Of a stretch of DNA of 37,635 nt, positions 1 to 7,811 are shown piece by piece; position 1 is the stretch's first letter; the number at the start of each line of letters is the position of its first letter. The stretch comes from a virus, in IMG/VR virus record IMGVR_UViG_3300025853_010749, positions 1-37,635 of that record; one strand, given 5' to 3'. The translations under genes and the position numbers were made by a program. Below the pieces are notes generated by a model, which searched no databases, was not told the origin of the DNA, and worked only from the letters and a program-made list of their open reading frames with translations.

Positions 1-642
1 AGTTGTAGCGGGGAACATGACGCTGACTTTTGGAGAATATGCAAAAGTCTGTGGATTGGCTCCACTAACTGAAATGCAACTTGAACCTACTCTTGAATCC
101 GAATTAAATATATCATCAATTAAGTTTGTTGTTCTTCCAAACCATCCAGTTGATTTTGGTTCTCTAAATGGAAGTGCGGCTTGCCAAGTTAATTGCTGAA
201 TATTATGAGCAAATAATCTATCTGGTCTATATAGATCACCTGGATTTGTATTATATAACTCTTTTGTTGTCGGTCTGTTTAGCACACCAACATCTCTAAC
301 AATCGCTAGATTTCCATTATTCCATTCGGTCAAAAAGTTTGGTAATTGTGGATGGAGGGCCCACTCTGGTGTAGTGCCAAGCAAAGTATTTGTTAATTCA
401 GATTCTTCAAGTCTAACTCCTGAAGCTCTCGCTGTTTCATACTTAGATCTATTGGGATTTGATGCTCCATATGGCACAACCATATTATGGGAGTCTATAG
501 CTCCAAAAAGAAATATGCATACAAGGCACTTATAATCTTCAACCCCCGCAGCAGTTGCAGCTGCGGAAGCACTAGTAGAAGCACTAGTCAAACTTTGTAT
601 AGTTGAATCTGAAATATAACTTTCTGGTAATTGATTTGCCAT
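1..642 (-). CDS. DUF1501 family protein, 3' end outside the window
   Basis: The frame is open from ATG at 642 to the window edge (214 codons). It begins 2 nt after the stop of the DUF1800 gene, so the two are probably translationally coupled. After a Ser/Thr/Ala-rich stretch (residues 13-33) comes CLVCIFLFGAIDSHNMVVPY (39-58), which corresponds to the DUF1501 opening (usually a GG-D-G-N-VVPY type motif). WALHPQLPNFLTEW (100-113), LAIVRDVG, a retained FAHNIQQLTWQ and TGWFGR follow in the family's order. DUF1501 belongs to the alkaline phosphatase/sulfatase-like superfamily, and bacterial members often carry a Tat signal; none is visible here. Place in a late structural operon suggests a virion protein. 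Activity is unknown, and the usual glycine/aspartate pattern at 46-50 is altered. Family assignment is fairly firm; role is inference. Confidence 0.8.
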   Translation of the reverse strand, partial: MANQLPESYISDSTIQSLTSASTSASAAATAAGVEDYKCLVCIFLFGAIDSHNMVVPYGASNPNRSKYETARASGVRLEESELTNTLLGTTPEWALHPQLPNFLTEWNNGNLAIVRDVGVLNRPTTKELYNTNPGDLYRPDRLFAHNIQQLTWQAALPFREPKSTGWFGRTTNLIDDIFNSDSRVGSSCISVSGANPQTFAYSPKVSVMFPATT

Positions 643-644
643 TT

Positions 645-2861
645 TTATTGTACCCAAAATTCTGGTGATCTAATAATTAATTGGAGAGCCATACAAACAC
701 GATTATCTAAATCATTCTGAGTTGATGAATTCATTGCTGTCATAGCATCTTTCATGATTTTAATTTTTTGCTGACCTAAAGTTCCCCCGCATAGAGTGAG
801 ATTGAGAACATTTATGACATTATCAATATCAGATAAATCTCCAATCGTCTCTGTGAAATCTGGAGTATAAACTCTCCCTAGACTACTTGGATTAGATCTC
901 CAAACAGTAGGATCACCACTATTTATCATATCATTAAATACTCCAATAGCATTCATCAGAGTATTTGCTGGTAGTGAACCAGCTTCTGGAATTAAAACTC
1001 CCCAATCAATTCCTGGAGATATACTGTAGTCTAAACCATAATAACTAAAAACTGACGGACTGTTATAAGGCCATGCTCCTAGTCTTGAACTTTCATAATC
1101 ATTAATATATCCAACTGCTGGATTGATATTTGTGCCATCAATATAAACCTGCGCATCTCCTTGGGTTCCAGTATATCTACTTGAACCATTTAAGCATCTT
1201 ATATACTTGCAGAATGCCTCAAAACCATCAATAAGTCTTCCTTTAGTTTCAGATGAACGAATATCTAGGTTTGCTTCAGGATCTGTAAAAATAGCAGCCC
1301 ATATTGAAGACATATCACCAGTAACACCTTTACCGTTATTTCTGAATATGGACGTAACTCTAGCTACATACTCTGGGGATGGATTTGATGTTACTGTTAA
1401 CTTTATTAGATTCTTGCAAATGTTTGGAGCACAATTTGAGTGATTTACCAATCCTTCTACCATCATCCTAATGTTAGTTTCTGGATCAGTTCCTGCGGGA
1501 ATTACAATTCCAACATTTGGAAGATTCTTTTCTCCGTCTTCATACCAAGGGACAAAATGCTTTAGTCTGGGAACAACTCCGGAAGGATAAACTCTTTTCT
1601 CTTCTACTTCGCCAGTTCCAGCTCTTCTGTCACCATCAATTGTTGCTGTAAATTCTGTTCCTACATTGCTATTTGCAGCACCATATTTTGTGAAATCTGT
1701 GGTTCCGACTGTGTATATTCTGTATGTGATTCCTTTTTTGATATATGTTACTGGTTTTGCAATTCCATAGATAGTCAGATCTTGTAGAAATGCTGTTCTT
1801 CCAATTCCTTCTAAAGTTGCTCCTCCACCTCTCATAGTTCCATCATAAGCAACATTATAATATTCTGCATCTGGTCTATCCCATCTTGTTAGACCTGTGA
1901 AAACTTTAGATGACTCAAGAATATCATCTTGGTTGTAAGTTTCAATTTTACTTCCATTTTCATCTAATTTATATGTTCCATCATTATTGAGAGCATACAG
2001 TCCAATACTGAATAACTGCATGATTTCTCTACCAAAATTTTCGTCTGGTTGTCTTCCAGATCCATCAGACTTTTGATTTCTCAAGTGCGTTAGCATTCGT
2101 GCCATGCTAAGATTATATGCCACTTCTTCTAAAAGATCAGCATAATTTCCAAATGCATGTCTTGCCAAAACTCCATGCCAGTCTACAATTGGATAAGTAT
2201 CTGTCTCTGATGGAAAACCACCTCCAGGAACAGAAACTGGAATTAGTTTATTTAATGCCCAGACAACCTTACACAATAGAGATTTTCTTGGTTCTTTTCT
2301 TGTATTATTAGTCAAAGAACCAATATCTCCAATTGGAGGATTATTTCTTATAAATGCAGAGAGAATAGAAGCTCTTGTATTATAACTTCCAGGCAAATTG
2401 ACACTAAAATTTCCATATATGTAGTCATCTGGCATCTTGAAGTGGAGTGCTACTTTTGAAAACCATCCTGGTTTTAATATCGGAGCATCCCCATTTCCAT
2501 TCCATTCGCTATATTCGCTATCATCATACGAACTTTCAATTTGTTCTTCTATCCATTCTCTTTTGCTACCAGATGCTACCAGAGCATCAATTTCTTGAAT
2601 GGTTGGACCTAAAGTGCAATTTCTTAGGAATATTGCGGCTTCCTTTCTATTATTGATTTTATCAGACTCTTGAAAGTTTACAGATCTTGCTCTGTCAACA
2701 ACAGTTGCTTCCGTGACATAATTTTCCATCAAAGAAGTTGGAACTTTTCCAGTTGTATATCCAGTATCGGTTTTTTTCAAAACCAGAAGAATATCAGAAG
2801 TATTTACAGAATCTGCTGCTGGCAGTTCTGATATTCTCTTAAACCTAAAATTTTCTGCCAT
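645..2861 (-). CDS. DUF1800 protein with tail-fibre-like N-terminus
   Basis: 738 aa. Residues 6-45 (RFKRISELPAADSVNTSDIL and following) resemble the short N-terminal segment found on many phage fibre and appendage proteins, probably for virion attachment. Residues 72-738 match DUF1800 in order: AAIFLRNCTLGPTIQEI (74-90), WHGVLARHAFGNYADLLEEV (228-247), DENFGREIMQLFSIGL (273-288), FTGL (321-324), a C-terminal SPSVF segment and a final MALQLIIRSPEFW. Between FTGL and the next conserved block a beta-type module is inserted at about 366-425 (ITYRIYTVGTTDFTKYGA...VGTEFTAT), of a kind common in cyanophage fibres. DUF1800 has no established biochemical role; in bacteria it commonly neighbours DUF1501, exactly as here. 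A late promoter precedes the gene. Likely a virion appendage; function unknown. Confidence 0.85.
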   Translation of the reverse strand: MAENFRFKRISELPAADSVNTSDILLVLKKTDTGYTTGKVPTSLMENYVTEATVVDRARSVNFQESDKINNRKEAAIFLRNCTLGPTIQEIDALVASGSKREWIEEQIESSYDDSEYSEWNGNGDAPILKPGWFSKVALHFKMPDDYIYGNFSVNLPGSYNTRASILSAFIRNNPPIGDIGSLTNNTRKEPRKSLLCKVVWALNKLIPVSVPGGGFPSETDTYPIVDWHGVLARHAFGNYADLLEEVAYNLSMARMLTHLRNQKSDGSGRQPDENFGREIMQLFSIGLYALNNDGTYKLDENGSKIETYNQDDILESSKVFTGLTRWDRPDAEYYNVAYDGTMRGGGATLEGIGRTAFLQDLTIYGIAKPVTYIKKGITYRIYTVGTTDFTKYGAANSNVGTEFTATIDGDRRAGTGEVEEKRVYPSGVVPRLKHFVPWYEDGEKNLPNVGIVIPAGTDPETNIRMMVEGLVNHSNCAPNICKNLIKLTVTSNPSPEYVARVTSIFRNNGKGVTGDMSSIWAAIFTDPEANLDIRSSETKGRLIDGFEAFCKYIRCLNGSSRYTGTQGDAQVYIDGTNINPAVGYINDYESSRLGAWPYNSPSVFSYYGLDYSISPGIDWGVLIPEAGSLPANTLMNAIGVFNDMINSGDPTVWRSNPSSLGRVYTPDFTETIGDLSDIDNVINVLNLTLCGGTLGQQKIKIMKDAMTAMNSSTQNDLDNRVCMALQLIIRSPEFWVQ

Positions 2862-2881
2862 TTCTAATAAACTTTTTCTTT

Positions 2882-2893
2882 TATTTATTTATC
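2882..2893 (-). promoter_or_regulatory. T4-type late promoter before DUF1800/DUF1501
   Basis: On the minus strand this reads GATAAATAAATA, two overlapping copies of the NATAAATA late motif. It lies between the LamG stop codon (2896-2898) and the DUF1800 ATG (2861), about 20 nt upstream of that ATG. Known T4-like late promoters consist essentially of this motif and use the phage sigma factor gp55. Confidence 0.7.
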
Positions 2894-2895
2894 TT

Positions 2896-3690
2896 TTATG
2901 GAAGAAGTAAGATTTCTCCATTTTCATCAGTCAATAAGACGTTATTCTCACCATCAAGTAAGATTGCATTTTCTGATGGTGCAGCACCACCAATAGAAAA
3001 TACGTAAGTATCTGATATAGAATTGTATATTCTGGTTATTTCACTTTCTTCTAACACACGACTGTAAAATCTAAAATCAAACATTCTCCCACTGTATCTA
3101 CCTTCCAAACCAAGAGGAGCAGAAAATAAATCATCTTCTGCTCCTACTGCTAATGGAGATTCTGATGTGTTTCCAGTAAATGCGATAGTATTTGAAGCTT
3201 CAAGAACACCATTTACATAAATTTGAGATCCGGTTGGAGATACTGTAACAACAATATTTTTCCACTGAACAATAGATATCGGTTGCGTAGTTGTTTCTAG
3301 AGTTACTGTATTTCTATCATATAAAGAAATATTTCCATCTGGATTAATGGAAACTCTATATCCAGTATTATATCCTTTACCAAAAAAAGTATAAATTCTA
3401 TCAACAATAGTTGTTGGATATAACCAACAACTCACACTCCACGAACTTGAATTTTGCCAAGAATCGGGTGGGACAATAATTGCATCATCTTCTCCATTAA
3501 ATGAAAAATATTGAGATCCATTAGTCCCCTCAATAAGAATATCATTTGTATTCAAAATCCACTTATTCTTTACAAAGTAATAAAAGTCTTGTCCCGGAAT
3601 TGAACCAGAACGATAGCTTTTTGGATTTTTAGGGTCCAACAAAAGTTGGAGACCACTTGCTGTGACTTTTCTACCAAAAGATATACTCAT
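2896..3690 (-). CDS. LamG/concanavalin A-like lectin-domain structural protein
   Basis: 264 aa. A LamG-type beta-sandwich covers roughly residues 62-224: FSFNGEDDAIIV, SWSVSCWLYPTT, the YRVSINPDGNISLYD strand, WKNIVVTVSPTGSQIYVNG and the closing MFDFRFYSRVLEESEITRIY, which is the standard end of this fold in phage proteins. A short tail, DGENNVLLTDENGEILL (246-262), follows, of a type seen at the ends of cyanophage fibre proteins. No signal peptide or membrane segment is visible. It lies between the long fibre gene and the DUF1800 gene, with a late promoter directly upstream. Probably a virion protein that binds surface glycans or decorates fibres; the ligand is unknown. Confidence 0.85.
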   Translation of the reverse strand: MSISFGRKVTASGLQLLLDPKNPKSYRSGSIPGQDFYYFVKNKWILNTNDILIEGTNGSQYFSFNGEDDAIIVPPDSWQNSSSWSVSCWLYPTTIVDRIYTFFGKGYNTGYRVSINPDGNISLYDRNTVTLETTTQPISIVQWKNIVVTVSPTGSQIYVNGVLEASNTIAFTGNTSESPLAVGAEDDLFSAPLGLEGRYSGRMFDFRFYSRVLEESEITRIYNSISDTYVFSIGGAAPSENAILLDGENNVLLTDENGEILLLP

Positions 3691-3721
3691 TTTATCTGAC
3701 TATGGATTGATTCCTTTATGA

Positions 3722-3729
3722 TATTTATT
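3722..3729 (-). promoter_or_regulatory. T4-type late promoter before the LamG gene
   Basis: Reads AATAAATA on the minus strand, 31 nt upstream of the LamG ATG (3690). It overlaps the TAA stop (3728-3730) of the upstream fibre gene. Confidence 0.65.
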
Positions 3730-6700
3730 ATGGCCAAGTTGTAATTGCAGATCTCTTCCAAGTATTAGTTGCAACACAAACATAGACATAATCAGCATCC
3801 CAACAAATTTGTCCTGCTTCTCCAGTATCAGTCGCTGATGATGGTGTCTTAGCAGTTCTTAATCTGATTGAATCGCTATTAATATCAAGTGACTGAGTTG
3901 GTGCATCAGTTCCAATACCGACATTACCATTAGAATCTACAACTACATCATCACTACCACCACCTTCTCTACGTAGACCATTAGGACTAAAATCATCTAA
4001 GAATGCAAGTTGTCCCAAATATTGATTGAGTGGAACCTGATTAGATGCATAACCAATATCCTGTTGAGTAACTACATTCCAATAAGTTGTTCCAGAATCT
4101 GTAGACTCAGTTATGAATCCGTTGACTTCTAATTTATTTTGTGGATTAGTATTTCCTATACCGACATTACCAGAAACATAAGCACCACCAGTAACATTCA
4201 GTTTTTGTGATGATCCGGTAGAGTCATTAGATCCAAAATAAACATCACCACTATCATTAATGAGCATTCTAAATTCTGTGGCAGCAACATCATAAATGTA
4301 GAATGTGTTTGAATTGACTCCATCATTACTTCCTCTTGCACCCAGTTCCCAATCATTTCCATTTGTATTGAGTTTAATAGAGCTTCTTCCAGTATCCAAA
4401 GAAGAAGTAAGAGTTAAAAGATTTCCTGAGGTAGATGATAACTCTAAATAACCAGTTTTTGTTTGTGCTGTGTTACTTGTATTCAGATAATAAGTTCCTT
4501 CCTGACCATCAAGTAAATCGGCATCTAAACCATTGCCAGTTCCCTCATCAGCAGTGGTGAGTAATCTATCAGTATTATAATATGGAGCCTTATTAAATAC
4601 CCAGTTATCCCCAGTGAAAGCATAAGTTAGAGTTGCACTTGCACCATCAACAGTAATTCCAGCACCATCTGCTGCGGAAGAATCGACAGCACCAGAAGCA
4701 AGTACGATATTCTTATCATCAACCGTTAAAGTAGTTGAATTAATTGTTGTAGTTGTTCCGTCAACCTGAAGGTTACCAAGAATGGTTACGGTTCCTGTGT
4801 TATCTCCAACTGTTGATGGGTCTAATACAAGATTAGCAGCTCCAGCAATCGTTGAAGTATTGGCATCAACACCAGTTACATAAATGCCATATGATGTGGT
4901 TTCAAATTTCTTGCCGTCATCATAAAAAAGTTCCACTGGTCCGTCTGCTATAAAATTAGCAAATACCTCACTTGTTCCATACTCCTTCAATTGAATTTTA
5001 GACGCTGATTGTAATCTTAATTCTGCAAAACCCTGAATGTTATTAAATGCCCCACCAATATGTATGATTTGTAAATCATTACTATTACCAAAAAACAAAC
5101 TATTATTATCACCAAGATATACATTACTTTGGAACGTTGCATTTTCTGTTACCAAAGATGTCCCTTGAACATGTAAAGTTGCTGTTGGAAGTAAAGTTCC
5201 GACACCTACATTACCACCATAAGATGCTAATGAAACAGTTCCATCCGCATCAACATCAATACTAGGAATACCAGAAACATCATTAACAGAGAAGATACTT
5301 CCAGAAGTCAAGTTGTTTGTAATACTGAATAGTTGACCAGCAGAACCTTCAAAACTCAAAGACTCTAAATTATCATAAGGAATAATATCAATAACGGTTC
5401 CGATACTTAATTTTGATGAAATTGAAGTATCTCCAGTTACAGTAACACCAGATGTAGTGGTTTCAAACTTCTTGGAGTTGTCGTAGTAGAGTTCTACTTG
5501 ATTCGCATCAAATACTGCTCGTAATTCATTCTGAGCACCATTCCTAATGTTTACTACACTTCCACCAATATTTAAATCACCACTACCAACATCACTAACG
5601 TAACTAGTGCTTCCATTATGATAAATCTGTAAGTCTTGACTATCACCAAGTCTCAGTCTATCATTATCACCAAGATCTACATTGCCTTGGAATGTTGCAT
5701 CTCCTCTTATATTCAAATTACCTTTAATTTCAACGGTGCCAGTATCATCTCCGATGACTTCTGGATCAATAATAAAGTTTGCTGGGCCACGAAGTTCTCC
5801 CTCTAAAGTAATAGTCTGGGTAATAAATGAACCAGAGGAATCACGTCTTACAATAGTACTCCCTACATTAGAATTAGCTTGTGTATACCCTTGAAGTTTA
5901 TTGGCATTTAAATTTGTAACTACCGTATCGGAAGAAACTTCAAATGGAGCAGTTCCTGGCGCTGCTGTAGATTTAAATATAATTGCCTTTATATTTCCAT
6001 TAACATCAAGCTTTTCTGTTGGTAGTAAAGTTCCGATACCAACATTTCCATTATATGGGGCAATAGAAACAATTCCATTGACATCAACATCAATACTCGG
6101 AATACCGGAAATATCATTTACCGAGAAAATAGATCCTTCTGTTAAATTATTGGTTACGGAAAATAATTGTCCAGCAGATCCTTCTATATTTAAAGCATTA
6201 TATCCAGTTCCAGAATTAATGTGTACCTTTGAAGTTGGATTTTCAATACCAATTCCAACATATTCGTCAACACCATATGGAGCAATTAGTACTGTCCCAT
6301 ATTGATCAATATTGAAACTGGGAATACCTGAAATATCACTAATATTGAATGAATCTGACTCAGAATCATTTGATATAGTAAAGAGTGGACCATATGTTCC
6401 ATTAAAACTCAAAGTCCCATTATAAAGATTATCGTTTGAATTTATATTTATTACTGATCCAATCTTAACACCAAGATCTGTAGTTTCAAATTTTTTGGTA
6501 TTATTGTAGTAAAGTTCAACAGATCCGTCCGAATTGCAAATAATTGAATTTTCTGCAACTAAATCAAATGGTGAGTATGTTTGTAATACTAATCTATCAT
6601 CGCCAATTAAAAATAAATCTCCAGTTGAAGATGGTGTTTGATTGATGTAACTATTGCTTCCATCATGATAAATTTTTAAGTCATCATCTGTTCCAAAATT

Positions 6701-7630
6701 TAATGTATTGCCGTCTCCAAAATACGAATCACTTTGAAATGTGACATTACTTTGGAATGTAATTTCACCACTGAATGATGTGTTGCCAGAAATGTTTCCG
6801 ATGTTTACAGTACCAGTAAACTCAGCATTACCAGAAGTATCAAGAGTAAGAATCCTGGAACCTGCTAATACAAACTGTAGATTCCCAGCAGCATTTGTTG
6901 CTAGATCATTTGGCGATTCATAAATCGCCCATCCACTTCCACCTCCCCAGAGTACTCCTTCACCTGGACCCGGATCTTGAAATGTTAATTTATTAGCACC
7001 AGTAATACCACCATTATTCAAAAATAGTATATCGCTACCACCATTGCCGTTATTTAAATATACATTACCACGAACTTCTAATGCATATCCAGTTACTCCA
7101 ATAGTATCTGTTCCGATACCAACAGTTCCGTCATCTCCTACTACAAGATCATCAGACCCACCACCATCTCTCCTCAGTCCATTTGGACTGAAATCATCTA
7201 AAAATGCAAGTTGTCCTAAGTATTGATTTAGTGGAACTTGGTTTGCAGCATAACCAATATCTTGCTGAGTAACAACGTTCCAATAAGTTATACCGTTATC
7301 GGTAGATTCAGTTACGAGTCCATTAACATTAGTATTCTTGTGTAGAGTTATTGACTCAGTATTATCGGTAGTTGATAATGTAACATAAAAATTTTCACCT
7401 TCTTTTATAGTTAAAGCAGTAGAATTATTATCTATAATAGAAATGTTGCTAGAAGATGCAGATAATGTGATATCTCCCCCAGTAACAGATAAATCATCAA
7501 CTGATAAAACATTTTCAACAGCTACATCTCCATTGAAAAAATTATACAAAGTATCTGAAATAGAATTTATTTTTTGCCTTTGTATCTCAAAAGTATCTAG
7601 TTTTAGTACATTAATTGCTGGTGCTGGCAT
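3728..7630 (-). CDS. Long repetitive tail-fibre/virion structural protein
   Basis: 1300 aa, rich in Gly, Ser, Asn and Thr. It carries many short fibre repeats typical of cyanophage structural proteins: the D-L-x-I-Y-H-x-G-S-x-S-Y type (e.g. DLQIYHNGSTSYV), VELYYDNSKKFETTTSGV, and GNVGIGTLLPTEKLDVNG. Such repeats usually form trimeric beta-structured shafts. A segment of about 66 residues occurs twice, near the N-terminus (about 108-174) and the C-terminus (about 1175-1241). The C-terminus ends with ICWDADYVYVCVATNTWKR, a common cyanophage fibre ending. No intramolecular chaperone (peptidase S74) domain is visible. The start overlaps the end of the 66 aa gene by 20 nt. Receptor binding is plausible; the target is unknown. 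Confidence 0.85.
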   Translation of the reverse strand: MPAPAINVLKLDTFEIQRQKINSISDTLYNFFNGDVAVENVLSVDDLSVTGGDITLSASSSNISIIDNNSTALTIKEGENFYVTLSTTDNTESITLHKNTNVNGLVTESTDNGITYWNVVTQQDIGYAANQVPLNQYLGQLAFLDDFSPNGLRRDGGGSDDLVVGDDGTVGIGTDTIGVTGYALEVRGNVYLNNGNGGSDILFLNNGGITGANKLTFQDPGPGEGVLWGGGSGWAIYESPNDLATNAAGNLQFVLAGSRILTLDTSGNAEFTGTVNIGNISGNTSFSGEITFQSNVTFQSDSYFGDGNTLNFGTDDDLKIYHDGSNSYINQTPSSTGDLFLIGDDRLVLQTYSPFDLVAENSIICNSDGSVELYYNNTKKFETTDLGVKIGSVININSNDNLYNGTLSFNGTYGPLFTISNDSESDSFNISDISGIPSFNIDQYGTVLIAPYGVDEYVGIGIENPTSKVHINSGTGYNALNIEGSAGQLFSVTNNLTEGSIFSVNDISGIPSIDVDVNGIVSIAPYNGNVGIGTLLPTEKLDVNGNIKAIIFKSTAAPGTAPFEVSSDTVVTNLNANKLQGYTQANSNVGSTIVRRDSSGSFITQTITLEGELRGPANFIIDPEVIGDDTGTVEIKGNLNIRGDATFQGNVDLGDNDRLRLGDSQDLQIYHNGSTSYVSDVGSGDLNIGGSVVNIRNGAQNELRAVFDANQVELYYDNSKKFETTTSGVTVTGDTSISSKLSIGTVIDIIPYDNLESLSFEGSAGQLFSITNNLTSGSIFSVNDVSGIPSIDVDADGTVSLASYGGNVGVGTLLPTATLHVQGTSLVTENATFQSNVYLGDNNSLFFGNSNDLQIIHIGGAFNNIQGFAELRLQSASKIQLKEYGTSEVFANFIADGPVELFYDDGKKFETTSYGIYVTGVDANTSTIAGAANLVLDPSTVGDNTGTVTILGNLQVDGTTTTINSTTLTVDDKNIVLASGAVDSSAADGAGITVDGASATLTYAFTGDNWVFNKAPYYNTDRLLTTADEGTGNGLDADLLDGQEGTYYLNTSNTAQTKTGYLELSSTSGNLLTLTSSLDTGRSSIKLNTNGNDWELGARGSNDGVNSNTFYIYDVAATEFRMLINDSGDVYFGSNDSTGSSQKLNVTGGAYVSGNVGIGNTNPQNKLEVNGFITESTDSGTTYWNVVTQQDIGYASNQVPLNQYLGQLAFLDDFSPNGLRREGGGSDDVVVDSNGNVGIGTDAPTQSLDINSDSIRLRTAKTPSSATDTGEAGQICWDADYVYVCVATNTWKRSAITTWP
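3907..4108 (-). repeat. 3' copy of a duplicated fibre-gene segment
   Basis: Encodes ESTDSGTTYWNVVTQQ through PLNQYLGQLAFLDDF to about NVGIGTDAP. It is closely related at protein and DNA level to the copy at about 7109-7309 in the same gene, with many silent differences. Confidence 0.8.
7109..7309 (-). repeat. 5' copy of a duplicated fibre-gene segment
   Basis: Encodes ESTDNGITYWNVVTQQ through PLNQYLGQLAFLDDF to about TVGIGTDT, the partner of the copy at about 3907-4108. The two lie about 3.2 kb apart. Confidence 0.8.
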
Positions 7631-7811
7631 TTTTTATTATCTCTCTAAGGAGTAGTTTAATTTCAGATAATTCTGCTTTCAAATTATTTATGTCATTCAG
7701 AGCAGTGCTAAAGGATGTAGTAAAATTGCTTTTACTGGGTTTTTGGGTGTTTATAATTGCGCCAGTAGATGGGTCTCTATACAACCCCTCATGCCCTTTC
7801 ACTTTTATCAT
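7611..7811 (-). CDS. Small conserved coiled-coil protein of the structural operon
   Basis: 66 aa. The N-terminus MIKVKGHEGLYRDPSTGAII resembles short proteins found beside structural genes in marine T4-like phages (recognised from memory, not searched). The C-terminal half (about 36-60, DINNLKAELSEIKLLLREII) shows a heptad pattern and probably forms a coiled coil. The start codon overlaps the stop of the 2714 aa gene (TGATG), which favours coupled translation, and its end overlaps the start of the fibre gene by 20 nt. It may be a small connector or assembly factor; the function is not known. Confidence 0.75.
   Translation of the reverse strand: MIKVKGHEGLYRDPSTGAIINTQKPSKSNFTTSFSTALNDINNLKAELSEIKLLLREIIKNASTSN

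Noticed and set aside
5901-6305. Plus-strand frames inside the fibre gene (134 codons and similar ones elsewhere in 1-30000)
   Set aside because: All lie fully opposite long minus-strand structural genes with recognisable domains, and none has a start signal or domain of its own.
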